This document shows, one piece after another, positions 47,714-57,144 of a stretch of 64,000 nt of DNA. Made by a program: the position numbers and the translations under genes. Each line of letters begins with the position of its first letter. The stretch's first letter is position 1. The notes beneath the pieces were generated by a model. The model was given only the letters and a program-made list of their open reading frames with translations. It was not told where the DNA came from and made no database searches. Location of the stretch: assembly GCA_965200825.1 (NCBI GenBank), contig OZ241385.1:2232001-2296000 (forward strand), read 5' to 3'. Origin of the DNA: Bin80 sp026709335. GTDB lineage: Bacteria; Bacteroidota; Rhodothermia; Rhodothermales; Bin80.

Positions 47714-49327
47714 CTATGCGGCTTTTGCGAGGTCGATCTGCTGTGTTGCCTTCCAGTGCTGAGGCAATAGCGTAGACCTCTGCTCTTCGGCAATCGTATG
47801 GATCCGTTTTAATACGTCCACCAACCACTCTTGTGGGTTCACCTCGTGCAAGGTACAGGTGTTGAGCAATGAATAGAGAATCGCCGCACGTTGCGCCGCA
47901 TCATGGGAGCCCGCAAACAGGTAGTTCTTTCGTCCGAGTGCAATCGGACGAACACGGTTCTCGACAAGATTGGTGTCAATCTCGACCTCCCCGTGATTCA
48001 AAAATCGCGTCAACTTCTGCCAGCGAACCAGCGCATACTGAACCGCCTGCTTCCAGGACTTCGGACCAACCAGTGCATTGAGCTCCAGAAATGCCTTGAG
48101 TTGATCAAAGATCGGAGCAGATTTTTCCTGACGTATGCACTGCCGCTCTTCAAACGAAACGTCTCGCTCACGAAGATCTCGTTCAATCGCATAGATCTTC
48201 CGAAACAGCGATAGAACATGCCCGACATTCTGTTGAACAAACTCGTATTGGGAAGCTTTCACATTCTCAAACTTGCGCCGGCAATGCGTCACACAGTTGA
48301 AGTGCTCAATCCCCTCGAAGTGATCAAATCGGTCATACACCTTGTAGGCATCGGTCTGCAACTTCCCCTGAAATCCCTCTAAGATCCCCATCGGGCCATC
48401 TCTGGATCGTCCCCGCTGGTACTCCACGAACACCAACCGGGGAGTCGGGGCTGAGTAGAGCCAGAAATAACCAAGATGATGCTGGCCAGATGCTTTGCTT
48501 TTGGTCTGATCCCGCACCGGAATGCGGGTCTCGTCCGCTTGAATGTATCCACTGCTGAGTACTTCTGTACGATGAAGATCATAGAGAGGCTCCAGATCGG
48601 TGGCCACATGGGTGCAAAAATCGTTCAACGTCGAGGTCGGAAGGTCGGCGCCCAGGCGGAAAAACTGTTTGCGCGTTCGATCAACAGGAAGATGATCCAC
48701 ATATTTATTGATCACGATTTGCGCCAGCATCTGCGCCGACGCCGTGCGTTTTCCGCTCACCTCCGCAGGCAACTCCCCCATCAAAACCCCTGCACCTTTG
48801 TTCGTTGGATCCACATACTTGTTGCGTACATATTCATACACAAAGATCTGCGCCGGCCGATAATGGAAGACCCGGTGCACGTCCTCGCCAATCTTTCTGA
48901 GATGCGACAACTCTCCCTCCGGATCAATCACAATGGTCTTGGTGGGAAGATCCTGGTTCCGCCCTCCAAAGAGCCGCCTCGGCTTCTTTCGTGAGTAGGT
49001 CACCTTGATCTGTTTCTCCTCTTCTTGTGCGGGGGCCATCACCGGAGCCTGATCCCCAAATAAATCTCCCTGATCCGGATGGACAAACCGCTCCCGTTTT
49101 TGACCATACAACTTGCGAAGAAGGTAATCTATCTTCTCCTGAGCATCCACCATCTCTTCCTTCGCCTGAATTAATTCGGTCAGAAACAGTCGCACAAACT
49201 CTTCACACTCGTCCCCGAATTTGCACATGAATTCCAGCACACGCTGCGCATCCTCCTCGCCAAGAATCGCGACCAAAACCGGCCCCAAAGAGTCCTCGCA
49301 AACCAGCTGATTATTCGCGTTGCTCAT
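47714..49327 (-). CDS. IS66-family transposase (TnpC type)
   Basis: Protein of 537 aa with a coiled-coil N-terminus (ELIQAKEEMVDAQEKIDYLL), then LYGQKRERF, a zinc-binding-like linker and the DDE core: YIQADETRIPV, LQTDAYKVYDRF with the cysteine-rich HFNCVTHCRRKFENV, and the C-terminal ENRVRPIALGRKNYLFAGS. DDE and C-terminal domains are intact. No tnpA or tnpB genes accompany it, as in the ISBst12 subgroup. I could not identify its terminal repeats with confidence; GTAAATGTC at 47692 is one possible end. Confidence 0.92.
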   Translation of the reverse strand: MSNANNQLVCEDSLGPVLVAILGEEDAQRVLEFMCKFGDECEEFVRLFLTELIQAKEEMVDAQEKIDYLLRKLYGQKRERFVHPDQGDLFGDQAPVMAPAQEEEKQIKVTYSRKKPRRLFGGRNQDLPTKTIVIDPEGELSHLRKIGEDVHRVFHYRPAQIFVYEYVRNKYVDPTNKGAGVLMGELPAEVSGKRTASAQMLAQIVINKYVDHLPVDRTRKQFFRLGADLPTSTLNDFCTHVATDLEPLYDLHRTEVLSSGYIQADETRIPVRDQTKSKASGQHHLGYFWLYSAPTPRLVFVEYQRGRSRDGPMGILEGFQGKLQTDAYKVYDRFDHFEGIEHFNCVTHCRRKFENVKASQYEFVQQNVGHVLSLFRKIYAIERDLRERDVSFEERQCIRQEKSAPIFDQLKAFLELNALVGPKSWKQAVQYALVRWQKLTRFLNHGEVEIDTNLVENRVRPIALGRKNYLFAGSHDAAQRAAILYSLLNTCTLHEVNPQEWLVDVLKRIHTIAEEQRSTLLPQHWKATQQIDLAKAA

Positions 49328-49966
49328 GATGCAATAAAGATACGAATTGCCCCTGAAACTTCCTCAAAAATTCGCCCTTCTTTTGGGGTTATTTCTCAAA
49401 AAAATCAATGAACTTCATCAACTCCACTACGAAACAGGAACACCTCAAAAAACCTGCCCAATTCTTTCAATCTTGATGCTTTATTCCCCACATTGGATCC
49501 CCGTACACATTGAAAATTGTTAACCTCAATTTATTAGTAAAATGATTATCTTACATGGGATTTTCGTATGCATACCCTGACATTATGTCAAAAGCGCGAA
49601 TACTAAATCATTTAGATAACACAAACTATCTCATGATTTATCAAATAGAGATAAAGGATTGAATATTGCACTCTCGTCTAATTATAGTTCCTTAACCGCA
49701 AGCGTCATCACTCCCGAGGTAGGTTTGTCCGAAAATTCTCATACATTCAATCTCTGGCCTGCAAAACTATATACCTATGATTTACGCTTCCATACAGCCT
49801 ATTCCCATTTCTTTCTTACATTTGAGTCGGTAAAATAAATGTTGACCAGAGTATCGTACCCACATATTATTTTTACAATCAACAAATGTCGTTCCAAAAT
49901 ATCTCCAAGATCCCAATGTATTTCTCAAGCCGGAACTGTAGAGTTTATAAATCTTGGATGTGAGTT
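49328..49966. other. AT-rich non-coding gap
   Basis: About 640 bases after the IS66 transposase start. It presumably includes one end of that element. No gene or repeat is supported. Confidence 0.45.
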
Positions 49967-51028
49967 ATGAACTTGGAATCTAACTTAAATAAGTTGATAA
50001 GAAAATATAAGAATTTGAATTCTTCGCTAAATGAGAAAGACACGGAGAATTTTTTTATTCTACCATTTCTTGGCTATTTGGGTTATGACCATAGCGACCC
50101 AAACAGAATTAAATCACGTTACGCCGCAGATCCAGACTATAAGAAAACGTGGCAAGTGGATTATGCTATTCTTGGCGAAAACCGAAAGCCCATAATTTTT
50201 GTTGAGTGCAAACGTCTCCGTGAGCCACTTGATTCGCACTACGCTCAGCTAAAAAATTACTTCAATAGTTCACCATTGGTCAAATTTGCTCTCCTTACCA
50301 ATGGTTATGAATATCGGTTTTACACCGATTTAGATCGTGAAAATGTGCTGGATAAACAGCCGTTTTTGTCATTTACCCTAGAGACCGACGCGAGCAAATA
50401 CTTAGACTGTTTATCAAAGTTCTCGCGACAAAACTTTGATGTTGTTGAGCTTCGTTCTTTTGCTTTGAAACTGTTGTACCGCTCAAAAACACTGGAATAC
50501 CTCAAACGTGAGATCAATAATCCCAGTGATAATCTGGTAAAATTCATTACCAAAAATGCTGTTGGAGAGACAAAGAAAGCAGCCAGAGATGAAATTGAAT
50601 CTTTCCTTCCTTCAATCTTTGAGGAGTTATCCTTCGGATCAAAGAATACAATAAATAATGGAGCAGATGAGGGATCAGAGGATGACAATGAACCAATACA
50701 ACTTCCTGCTGTCAGTATTTTTGATAGTGATAATCCTACGAAGAAAAAACTTGAGTACTATATCTTCAATGACAAAAAACATACGGGCTCAGTAACAAAT
50801 ATGTTTGTTACTGTCTTTGAATATCTTTTTCAGAAAGATAAGGAGCAAGTACTTAATATAAAGGGTAATCCTGTTCGGCAATTTGAACCTGAAAACTTGA
50901 ATTCTGTACCCCTCATGAACGGTTACTTTCTGGTAACAAACTATAGCAATGCTGATAAATTTGATAAACTAAAAAACGCGCTGGCGAAACTTGACTTGAA
51001 GGATATTCTTCGTGTCAAGCTGACCTGA
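49967..51028 (+). CDS. Stand-alone HsdR N-terminal-like nuclease
   Basis: Protein of 353 aa. Residues about 20-150 match the type I restriction HsdR N-terminal PD-(D/E)xK nuclease: FFILPFLGYLGYD, Asp65 in WQVDYAIL, and Glu80-Cys-Lys82 in IIFVECKRLREPLD, then LTNGYEYRFYTDL. There is no helicase part. Residues 150-230 are helical and charged; the C-terminal 100 residues (YIFNDKKHTGSVTNMFVTVF) have no name I recognise. Such short proteins occur as orphan defence nucleases. Codon use is clearly AT-richer than in the catabolic genes, suggesting transfer. No methylase or specificity gene is adjacent. Confidence 0.82.
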   Translation: MNLESNLNKLIRKYKNLNSSLNEKDTENFFILPFLGYLGYDHSDPNRIKSRYAADPDYKKTWQVDYAILGENRKPIIFVECKRLREPLDSHYAQLKNYFNSSPLVKFALLTNGYEYRFYTDLDRENVLDKQPFLSFTLETDASKYLDCLSKFSRQNFDVVELRSFALKLLYRSKTLEYLKREINNPSDNLVKFITKNAVGETKKAARDEIESFLPSIFEELSFGSKNTINNGADEGSEDDNEPIQLPAVSIFDSDNPTKKKLEYYIFNDKKHTGSVTNMFVTVFEYLFQKDKEQVLNIKGNPVRQFEPENLNSVPLMNGYFLVTNYSNADKFDKLKNALAKLDLKDILRVKLT

Positions 51029-51107
51029 ATTTTCGTATAACTCAGTTTAATGCTGTACCTTGTGTGCTCGAACCAATCATGAGTATCCGTCAGATTAGTT
51101 GAAAATT

Positions 51108-53270
51108 CTATTGAATAAAGCATAGGTCAAGAGCAATTCGTTCAAATTCCGTCTGATCATAACCTCTAATAATCCTCCGATATACTCTCGCAGCCCACTT
51201 GGAGGAGTCCTGAACTGCATAAGCCGCTAAAGCGATTATAAGAATCTGTGGCGGCATACCGAGTTGATCGGCAAAATATTTTACCTCGCCAACCAGGTTC
51301 ATTATTTCTTTGATAACCTCCTCCGAAACTCCATCAAGGAACCCTCGAGCCAGCTTAGGGCCTGCAGATTTCCAGTCAATCTCTCTACTTAATCTCACTA
51401 TGATGTTCCAATCAATAGCATGTGATGATGCTGAGGACTGTTCTCCTAGCAAAGCGTGGATCTGTCTATGACTATCTACTTCGGGGGTAGCATAAAACAC
51501 ATGATCAATCGATGCTTTTTTTCCCGCAACGGGAGAGTAACATATTCCTGCTCTTGTACCTGATGCAATAGCAACTTTGGAGGGAGCGCTTGCGCATAGC
51601 CTCATCTCTCGGGAAGCAGGGAGCGCTTGCTTGACAGTTCTTGGCAAATCCTCCTGAATCGGAGCATCATCAGCCACAAGTACAAGACTAGTGAGATGTG
51701 TGATCAGCCCCGCTTGAATCGCTATTTTGTCTGCCCATTCCTCTTCTGCACCAGCAAATGCCAAACTGGCTGCAAAGGCTGCAACCGCTTCGGAGAATTC
51801 GCCACCGACTTCGGGGTTCTCCGCGACTTGAGACCATGAAACTTCTATGGATGCATTATTACGAGCGATCCTCACGTATTCCGGTAGCCCCGATTCACCC
51901 AACTCACAACGTGCATCTTGAATGCGCTTTTGTCGCATCCCCTGTATACAGGCCTGAATTGCCTGCCCGACATCTGCCCCAAAGCTGAAATGAATATCGC
52001 CTCCACTGAGCACAGCTAAATGCCCAACCATTGCCTCCAGACTACTTTCTCCCACTAGAACCACATATACTCGATGCCCAGCCCTGACAAGCTTTTGAAC
52101 ATTTAAGTCATAACTTTGACCATCAGTTATCAATAGGATATCTTTCCCCTCTTCAAAGACACAGACCTGCTCCAATGCTTTGCCTATAGACGTACCTCCA
52201 CGAGGACTCCCCAGCCTGGCAAGCATTTTTCTAAATTTTTCAGAGTTTACGGGGTCCAGCTTACCTACCCGATCACAATCCGTATCAAACTCCCATAAAG
52301 CTAGGTGATCCTTATCCACCAGTAGCGGTTGTACTTCACGCAGGCCGCGAACTACGGCTTCATGCTGAGATTCCGAACTCCCGCCGGAATATATGCACGA
52401 AGAATTCATTGAGCCAGATCTGTCTACAAGCACAGCAACATTCAGAAGCTCCCCCTGTTTGCCATGAGGAGATATGTTGACTGATACAGAGCGTCCATCT
52501 GTACTTGTACCGATCAGTTTTGAAGAGACTACATCCGACACCTTCAGTTCTATTGGAGCATTCCCGGGAATACTTGCAAAAAATTCGCCGACATCTCCCT
52601 GACGCAAGCTACCTCCATGTAATTCTATACACTCCCCATCGTACTGGATGTGAAGTGTAGCCTCAGGGATTAAACCACCCGTAGTCAGTGTATCTACATC
52701 CTCCATCGGAGATATTCCATATACGTCTCCCACTGTAAGAGGAATGCGTAAGTATCCTACATCATTATGGAAACGAAGTAACTCTACCCAGCGCGTCGTG
52801 ACCCTGACCGTCTTACCTGCACCAAGATTACCAACTGAAAGGGAGTGAATTCCTCGCAACAACTCTTCATGCAACACAGCTGCCTTCCCTTCATCCATTG
52901 CCTCTTCGTAGGTTTCAAGGGCATCCTGCTTCGGTTTCGCCTGAGCATTATAATGCTTTCCACCAATCTCGGCGCTTAATCCGAAGAATGCTGCATGAAC
53001 GGATACCGGCAGACTCATCACTGCTTCAATGGGGCCATCGGATTTGTTGATATATGTTCTTTTTGACTTCACAAAAGCAAGGCCGCCTTGAATAGTCACA
53101 TGGAAATCCAGTTTAACCATCGGTGCATCACTAGTTACCGAATGAGGATGCACCAGATCCGCAAATGGATCATCGGACCGCCTTCGCTCCGGAAAGTGCG
53201 GGAATTCCATTAAGTCAACCGTGGAAGAGTCAGAGTGAGTTTTGTTCGGAGTCATTGGAATGCTGTTCAT
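51108..53270 (-). CDS. VIT domain - von Willebrand A domain protein
   Basis: About 720 aa with no signal peptide or membrane helix, so cytosolic. Residues about 45-170 are a VIT domain (LPVSVHAAFFGLSAEIGGK, YEEAMDEGKAAVLHEE, SLSVGNLGAGKTVRVT). A VWA domain follows with the MIDAS DRSGSMNSS near 283-291 and DILLITDGQSYD. The last 250 residues are helical without a clear family. VIT-VWA proteins in bacteria bind partners through the metal site. The start is uncertain: the ATG at 53270 is used, 53255 is also possible, and the frame is open to 53336. All these starts lie inside the upstream MerR-type gene, so the two genes overlap by at least 20 bases and form one unit. Confidence 0.82.
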   Translation of the reverse strand: MNSIPMTPNKTHSDSSTVDLMEFPHFPERRRSDDPFADLVHPHSVTSDAPMVKLDFHVTIQGGLAFVKSKRTYINKSDGPIEAVMSLPVSVHAAFFGLSAEIGGKHYNAQAKPKQDALETYEEAMDEGKAAVLHEELLRGIHSLSVGNLGAGKTVRVTTRWVELLRFHNDVGYLRIPLTVGDVYGISPMEDVDTLTTGGLIPEATLHIQYDGECIELHGGSLRQGDVGEFFASIPGNAPIELKVSDVVSSKLIGTSTDGRSVSVNISPHGKQGELLNVAVLVDRSGSMNSSCIYSGGSSESQHEAVVRGLREVQPLLVDKDHLALWEFDTDCDRVGKLDPVNSEKFRKMLARLGSPRGGTSIGKALEQVCVFEEGKDILLITDGQSYDLNVQKLVRAGHRVYVVLVGESSLEAMVGHLAVLSGGDIHFSFGADVGQAIQACIQGMRQKRIQDARCELGESGLPEYVRIARNNASIEVSWSQVAENPEVGGEFSEAVAAFAASLAFAGAEEEWADKIAIQAGLITHLTSLVLVADDAPIQEDLPRTVKQALPASREMRLCASAPSKVAIASGTRAGICYSPVAGKKASIDHVFYATPEVDSHRQIHALLGEQSSASSHAIDWNIIVRLSREIDWKSAGPKLARGFLDGVSEEVIKEIMNLVGEVKYFADQLGMPPQILIIALAAYAVQDSSKWAARVYRRIIRGYDQTEFERIALDLCFIQ

Positions 53271-53658
53271 CTTGTTTGGAAGTTTGTTTCGAAAAAATGC
53301 GGTCGAGTAGTAATTTGATTTGCTCATCCAAATCATCTATGGGTGGCCGTTCGGCAATCAGATGTGGGTCAACAGTAAGAGAGATCCCGGGAATTACCTG
53401 AAATGGAACACTTGTCTGACTCTCCATCAACAACCGAATTGAAGCCGGTGAAAAACCTGCTTCCCGCAGTAGCTGATATCGTTTAATCGCCGACACATGA
53501 ACATCTCCATATCTGGCGTTGGCTCTCCCTCCCTCAGGGGAAGGCACAAAGCCTTCGGCGATGAGATAACGTACCTGCCGAGCGGTATATCCGGTAATTT
53601 TTACAAGTTCTCGCATCGTCATATCCTTTTTGACGTATTTTTTGTCAAAAGGTTTCAT
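53230..53658 (-). CDS. MerR-family transcriptional regulator
   Basis: Protein of 142 aa. The winged-helix head is MTMRELVKITGYTARQVRYL followed by IAEGFVPSPEGG, then the MerR YGDVHVSAIKRYQLLREAGF and a helix that would form a dimerisation coil. There is no C-terminal sensor domain and no metal-binding cysteines. The ATG at 53658 is preferred to earlier ones because AAGGG lies 9 bases upstream. Its 3' end overlaps the VIT-VWA gene, so it probably regulates that gene and itself. Confidence 0.82.
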   Translation of the reverse strand: MKPFDKKYVKKDMTMRELVKITGYTARQVRYLIAEGFVPSPEGGRANARYGDVHVSAIKRYQLLREAGFSPASIRLLMESQTSVPFQVIPGISLTVDPHLIAERPPIDDLDEQIKLLLDRIFSKQTSKQDEQHSNDSEQNSL

Positions 53659-53816
53659 TCCTGAATTCCCTTGTTTTCTTCCATGAATCTTGAGTTTACA
53701 GTCGTTCCGAATCAACCGCAAAGAGAACGGGCGAATTTAGACTTTACAGTGTTGTAGCGAACGCGGAATTTTTGCTACCGTGATTTCAAACCACGATTTT
53801 TTATGACCAGAAAATG

Positions 53817-53910
53817 GATCTCTTGCAAAAATCCCTTAACTGAATACAAATATTGCTCTGCGAGCGTCTATGGAATTTTTTTCTGGCTGGAACAGAGGTT
53901 TCAAGATACC
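53817..53910 (-). repeat. 100-bp inverted-terminus repeat, copy E (inverted)
   Basis: Reads CTCTTGCAAAAATCCC at the left and AACAGAGGTTTCAAGATACC at the right, which is the reverse complement of copies A and B with a few gaps. The interior ATATTGCTCTGCGAGCGTCT aligns with ACATTGCTCTGGAAGCATCT of the reverse strand of copy A. Confidence 0.65.
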
Positions 53911-54049
53911 TGACAAGGTCACTGAACGCTATGCTATAGTAGCTTGAAAATGCATCTAGGGTACTTGATATCGATGATGATGGATACTTCTATCAAGCAA
54001 GTTTTGAGTATGGCCTCTGGTAGTTGGGCCGACCTGCTTTACAAATTTT

Positions 54050-55337
54050 GGTTCTGTAGGGTTTTGTATGAAATGATTAAATTCAAGCTGAATCAAATAT
54101 AGAAATTTCATGACAAAGGAATTTATGAATGCGGTGATGCGGGACTCGTTAGGACTTGACTCCGAGTGGCAAGTTGACGAGGTCACCTTTAACCCGAAGG
54201 AGCGACGAATTGATGTTTATCTTTCGCATTCGGGGCAGAACCTGATCTGTCCAGAGACGGGAGAACCCGGAGTATTTTATGACCGTCGCAGGGAGCGCGT
54301 ATGGCGTCACTTGGACTGGTTTCAGAGCGTTTGTTATATTCATTGCAGACTTCCACGCGTGAAGTCTTCTGCGGGGATCAAAACGATGGAGATTCCCTGG
54401 ACGGATCCATCAAGTCATGCGACGCATTCGTTTGAGAGCTGGGCGATAGAGATCCTGCGGGTGAACAAGAATCAGACCAAAACGGCCGGGTTGATCCGCT
54501 GCTCATTTGATCAGGTTCATGCGTTCATGCACCGGGGGGTTGAGCGCGGAATGAAGCGAAGGAAGCTGGAAGCAGTCGCTCATGTGAGCGTGGATGAGAA
54601 AGCCCTCCGGCGCGGGCATGTCTATGCAACGATCGTTTGTGATTCGACCCGTGGTGTGGTGCTTGATGTCGGGGAAGGTCGGACGAAAAAAGGCACGATC
54701 GCACTCTTAGAGCGCATTTTTGAAGACCTAAAAGAGAAAGTAGAGACGGTCTCCATCGATATGTGGAAAGCCTTCATTGGAGCGGTCAAAACCGTTTTTC
54801 CCGAGGCGGCCCTGATCCACGACCGGTTTCATTTGATCCAGTATCTCAATACAGCGCTGAACAAGGTTCGCCAGCGTGAAGTGAAAACCCATCCGGAAGA
54901 ATTGAAGGGGAGCCGATTTGCACTGTTGAAGAACGAGAAGAATCGCACCAAAACGCAGGAAGAGATCTTCAAGATCATCCAGGAAGCCAACCTGGAAGTC
55001 AGTGTAGCCTGGCGATTGCGAGAAGACTTCAAAGCCCTCTTTAACAGCACCTCTTTCGCCGAAGCAAAGAAAGATTTTGATCTCTGGATCAAAAGCGTGG
55101 AAACCGCAGGGGTGAAAGAAGTCATCAAGATTGCAGAGATGTTCAGAGAACATTATGAGGGAGTCTGTAACGCGCTTTGCCATCCACAATCCAATGCCAT
55201 CGCTGAACGTATGAATGGGAAAATTCAAGAGATCAAAACCATCGGAAGAGGATACAGAAGGTTTGAAAACTTCAGAGTCGCAATTCTCTTCTTCTGCGGA
55301 GGTCTAGATCTCAAACCACACAAAGCCCAGTAGAACC
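54050..55337 (+). mobile_element. ISL3-family insertion sequence, copy 2
   Basis: 1288 bp, same ends as copy 1. The only base difference I found is a silent one (GCC here, GCG in copy 1) near the transposase C-terminus. The 8-base flanks do not match (CAAATTTT left, TATCAAAA right), so this copy has lost its target duplication through a neighbouring deletion or rearrangement. The right flank enters a helicase gene fragment immediately. Confidence 0.93.
54110..55333 (+). CDS. ISL3-family transposase, copy 2
   Basis: Identical in protein sequence to the copy at 31964-33187 (407 aa, DDE residues 162, 217 and 366 intact). Presumably functional, so it could also move the other copy. Confidence 0.95.
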   Translation: MTKEFMNAVMRDSLGLDSEWQVDEVTFNPKERRIDVYLSHSGQNLICPETGEPGVFYDRRRERVWRHLDWFQSVCYIHCRLPRVKSSAGIKTMEIPWTDPSSHATHSFESWAIEILRVNKNQTKTAGLIRCSFDQVHAFMHRGVERGMKRRKLEAVAHVSVDEKALRRGHVYATIVCDSTRGVVLDVGEGRTKKGTIALLERIFEDLKEKVETVSIDMWKAFIGAVKTVFPEAALIHDRFHLIQYLNTALNKVRQREVKTHPEELKGSRFALLKNEKNRTKTQEEIFKIIQEANLEVSVAWRLREDFKALFNSTSFAEAKKDFDLWIKSVETAGVKEVIKIAEMFREHYEGVCNALCHPQSNAIAERMNGKIQEIKTIGRGYRRFENFRVAILFFCGGLDLKPHKAQ

Positions 55338-56622
55338 TATCAAAAATTTGGAAACCGTGCAGGGAGATGAACGAGATGTAATATTTATCTCAATTGGATA
55401 TGGAAAAACCGAGGAAGGGAGACTTTCCCAAAATTATGGACCAATATCCAATGAGGGAGGCGAGCGTCGGCTGAATGTATTGTTTACCAGAGCTAAAAAA
55501 CGATGTCAGGTATTCTCTTCTATCAGGCACACAGATATTCAGCATGAAAAAGCTCGACATCGAGGGCCCTATATGCTGAAGTCTTTCCTTAAGTATGCAG
55601 AGACCGGCGAAATGGATGTCCCTACAATTACCGGGCGGGAACCGGACAGTCCGTTTGAAGAAGCCGTAGCAGATGCCATCCGCAGATACGGATATAAGGT
55701 TGATTATCAGGTTGGTTCAGAGGGGTTTCTGATAGATCTCGCCGTTAGAGATCCAGATAGTGAAGGTGGATACATTTTGGCAATAGAGTGTGATGGAGCA
55801 CGATATCACTCATCATATTGGGCAAGAGAACGAGATCGGATGCGTCAGACACTTCTGGAGGCTAAAGGTTGGGCTTTCCATCGCATATGGAGTACAGACT
55901 GGTTCAATAATCCTGAAACTGAAACTCAAAAAGCTGTGCATGCCATCCGGCAGGCATGCTCAAAGACGGACAAGAGCCTTCCTCGGATTCAGCGCCAACC
56001 TCCGGTAGTGAGAGAGGAGAAACCTGCCAACCCCAAAAAGTCCTCAGTGGAGTTTTACCAAGAGTTCGAGCCCAGAGAAGTAGAAAAGTATATCCTTGGA
56101 ACCTACGGTTCTATTCATGAGGCCGATGTAAAAGATGTAGCCGGTTTGATTGCAGAAATTGTTGAGATAGAAGGCCCCATCCATCAGGATATCGTTGTTC
56201 GGAAGGTACGAATGATATGGGGGCATGAGCAGGCTGGAAAACTGATCAAGGAGAAGATTCATCATGCCATTCGTTTGGCAGAGTATCAGGGCAAGATAGA
56301 GCGGTCTGATTCAGATGATAGATTCCTGGAAAAACCCCTCGCCAAGGTAAAAGTGCGTAATCGCAGTCAGGTAGAAGAATCTCAGCACAGGAAGCCGGGA
56401 ATGATTCCTCCTGAAGAGTATCAGCAAGCAATTCTGGATGCTGTAAGGCGATGCCTTGCAATCAACCGCGAAGAGTGTGCAGTTGAGGTGGCCCGCATGC
56501 TTGGTTTCAAGTCAACCAGTGCCGTTTTCAAAAAACAGGTAATTGCACAGATTACCTCCTTAATTCGCTCCGGACATCTGGTAGTTGATGCAGATGAGAC
56601 GATGCACCTCACCGACGAGTAA
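55338..56622 (+). pseudogene. C-terminal remnant of a large SF1 helicase-nuclease (DUF3320 type)
   Basis: The frame is open from the IS end: IKNLETVQGDERDVIFIS is helicase motif V and RRLNVLFTRAKKRCQVFSSI is motif VI. Then comes a Vsr/DUF559-like PD-(D/E)xK nuclease (FLIDLAV with Asp, LAIECDGARYHSSYWARERD), and a C-terminal DUF3320 domain (IVEIEGPIHQDIVVRKVRMI). The N-terminal helicase part, expected to be over 1000 residues, is absent from the left side of the IS, so it was deleted. The remaining 420 codons have no lesion. A TTG at 55348 could start a truncated nuclease/DUF3320 protein, but there is no evidence of expression. Confidence 0.85.
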
Positions 56623-56698
56623 CAGATTTGGAAGAGAACTTGCTGCGATCAATGAAACCTGATCTCGAGTTTCCGCGAGGAAGTTGAATGCAGTAGAG

Positions 56699-57130
56699 TC
56701 AGGACACAAGTTGTGCGTCCAGATTGATCGTTGTACCCGCGTAGAGCTTTGCGATCGGGCAACCCGTGCGCGTCGCCTCAGCAGCATCCTGGAATTCATC
56801 ATTGTTGACGCCGGGCACATCTGCGCGAACCACCAGATCAATACTGGAGATATGGAATCCACCAGTCGGGTCAGGTCCAAGTGTAACCGTGGCTCGGGTA
56901 TCAACACGGCTTGCCGTATTGCCTCGTCCGTCAAGTTCGTTGGAGAGAGCCATCGAAAAACATCCAGAAATAGCAGCAGCTACCAAGTCTTCCGGGCCGA
57001 TTCCGGGGTCTCCCTCAAATCGAGATCCAAATGTAAAGGGAGTATCCAGACTACCTCGTTCGGTTTTGATATGTCCGCTACCGGACTTCAGATCTCCTTC
57101 CCAGGAGGCATTGGCATGATTAACACTCAT
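56699..57130 (-). CDS. OsmC-family peroxiredoxin-like protein
   Basis: Protein of 143 aa from the ATG at 57130; the frame extends further upstream but the family N-terminus is NHANASWEGDLKSGSG. Two redox cysteines are in SGCFSMALS and TGCPIAKLY, as in OsmC/Ohr proteins, which reduce organic hydroperoxides with thiols. GIGPEDLVAAAI is another family motif. It lies 14 bases after a second, different OsmC protein, so both are probably cotranscribed. Confidence 0.92.
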   Translation of the reverse strand: MSVNHANASWEGDLKSGSGHIKTERGSLDTPFTFGSRFEGDPGIGPEDLVAAAISGCFSMALSNELDGRGNTASRVDTRATVTLGPDPTGGFHISSIDLVVRADVPGVNNDEFQDAAEATRTGCPIAKLYAGTTINLDAQLVS

Positions 57131-57144
57131 TGCAAATAGGTGGA

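Noticed and set aside
48476..48994. 172-codon forward frame inside the IS66 transposase
   Set aside because: Antisense shadow of the DDE core, rich in arginine and histidine as expected for such shadows.
47692..49600. Exact borders of the IS66 element
   Set aside because: GTAAATGTC at 47692 resembles an IS66 end, but I found no matching inverted end or 8-bp duplication on the other side, so no element borders are given.
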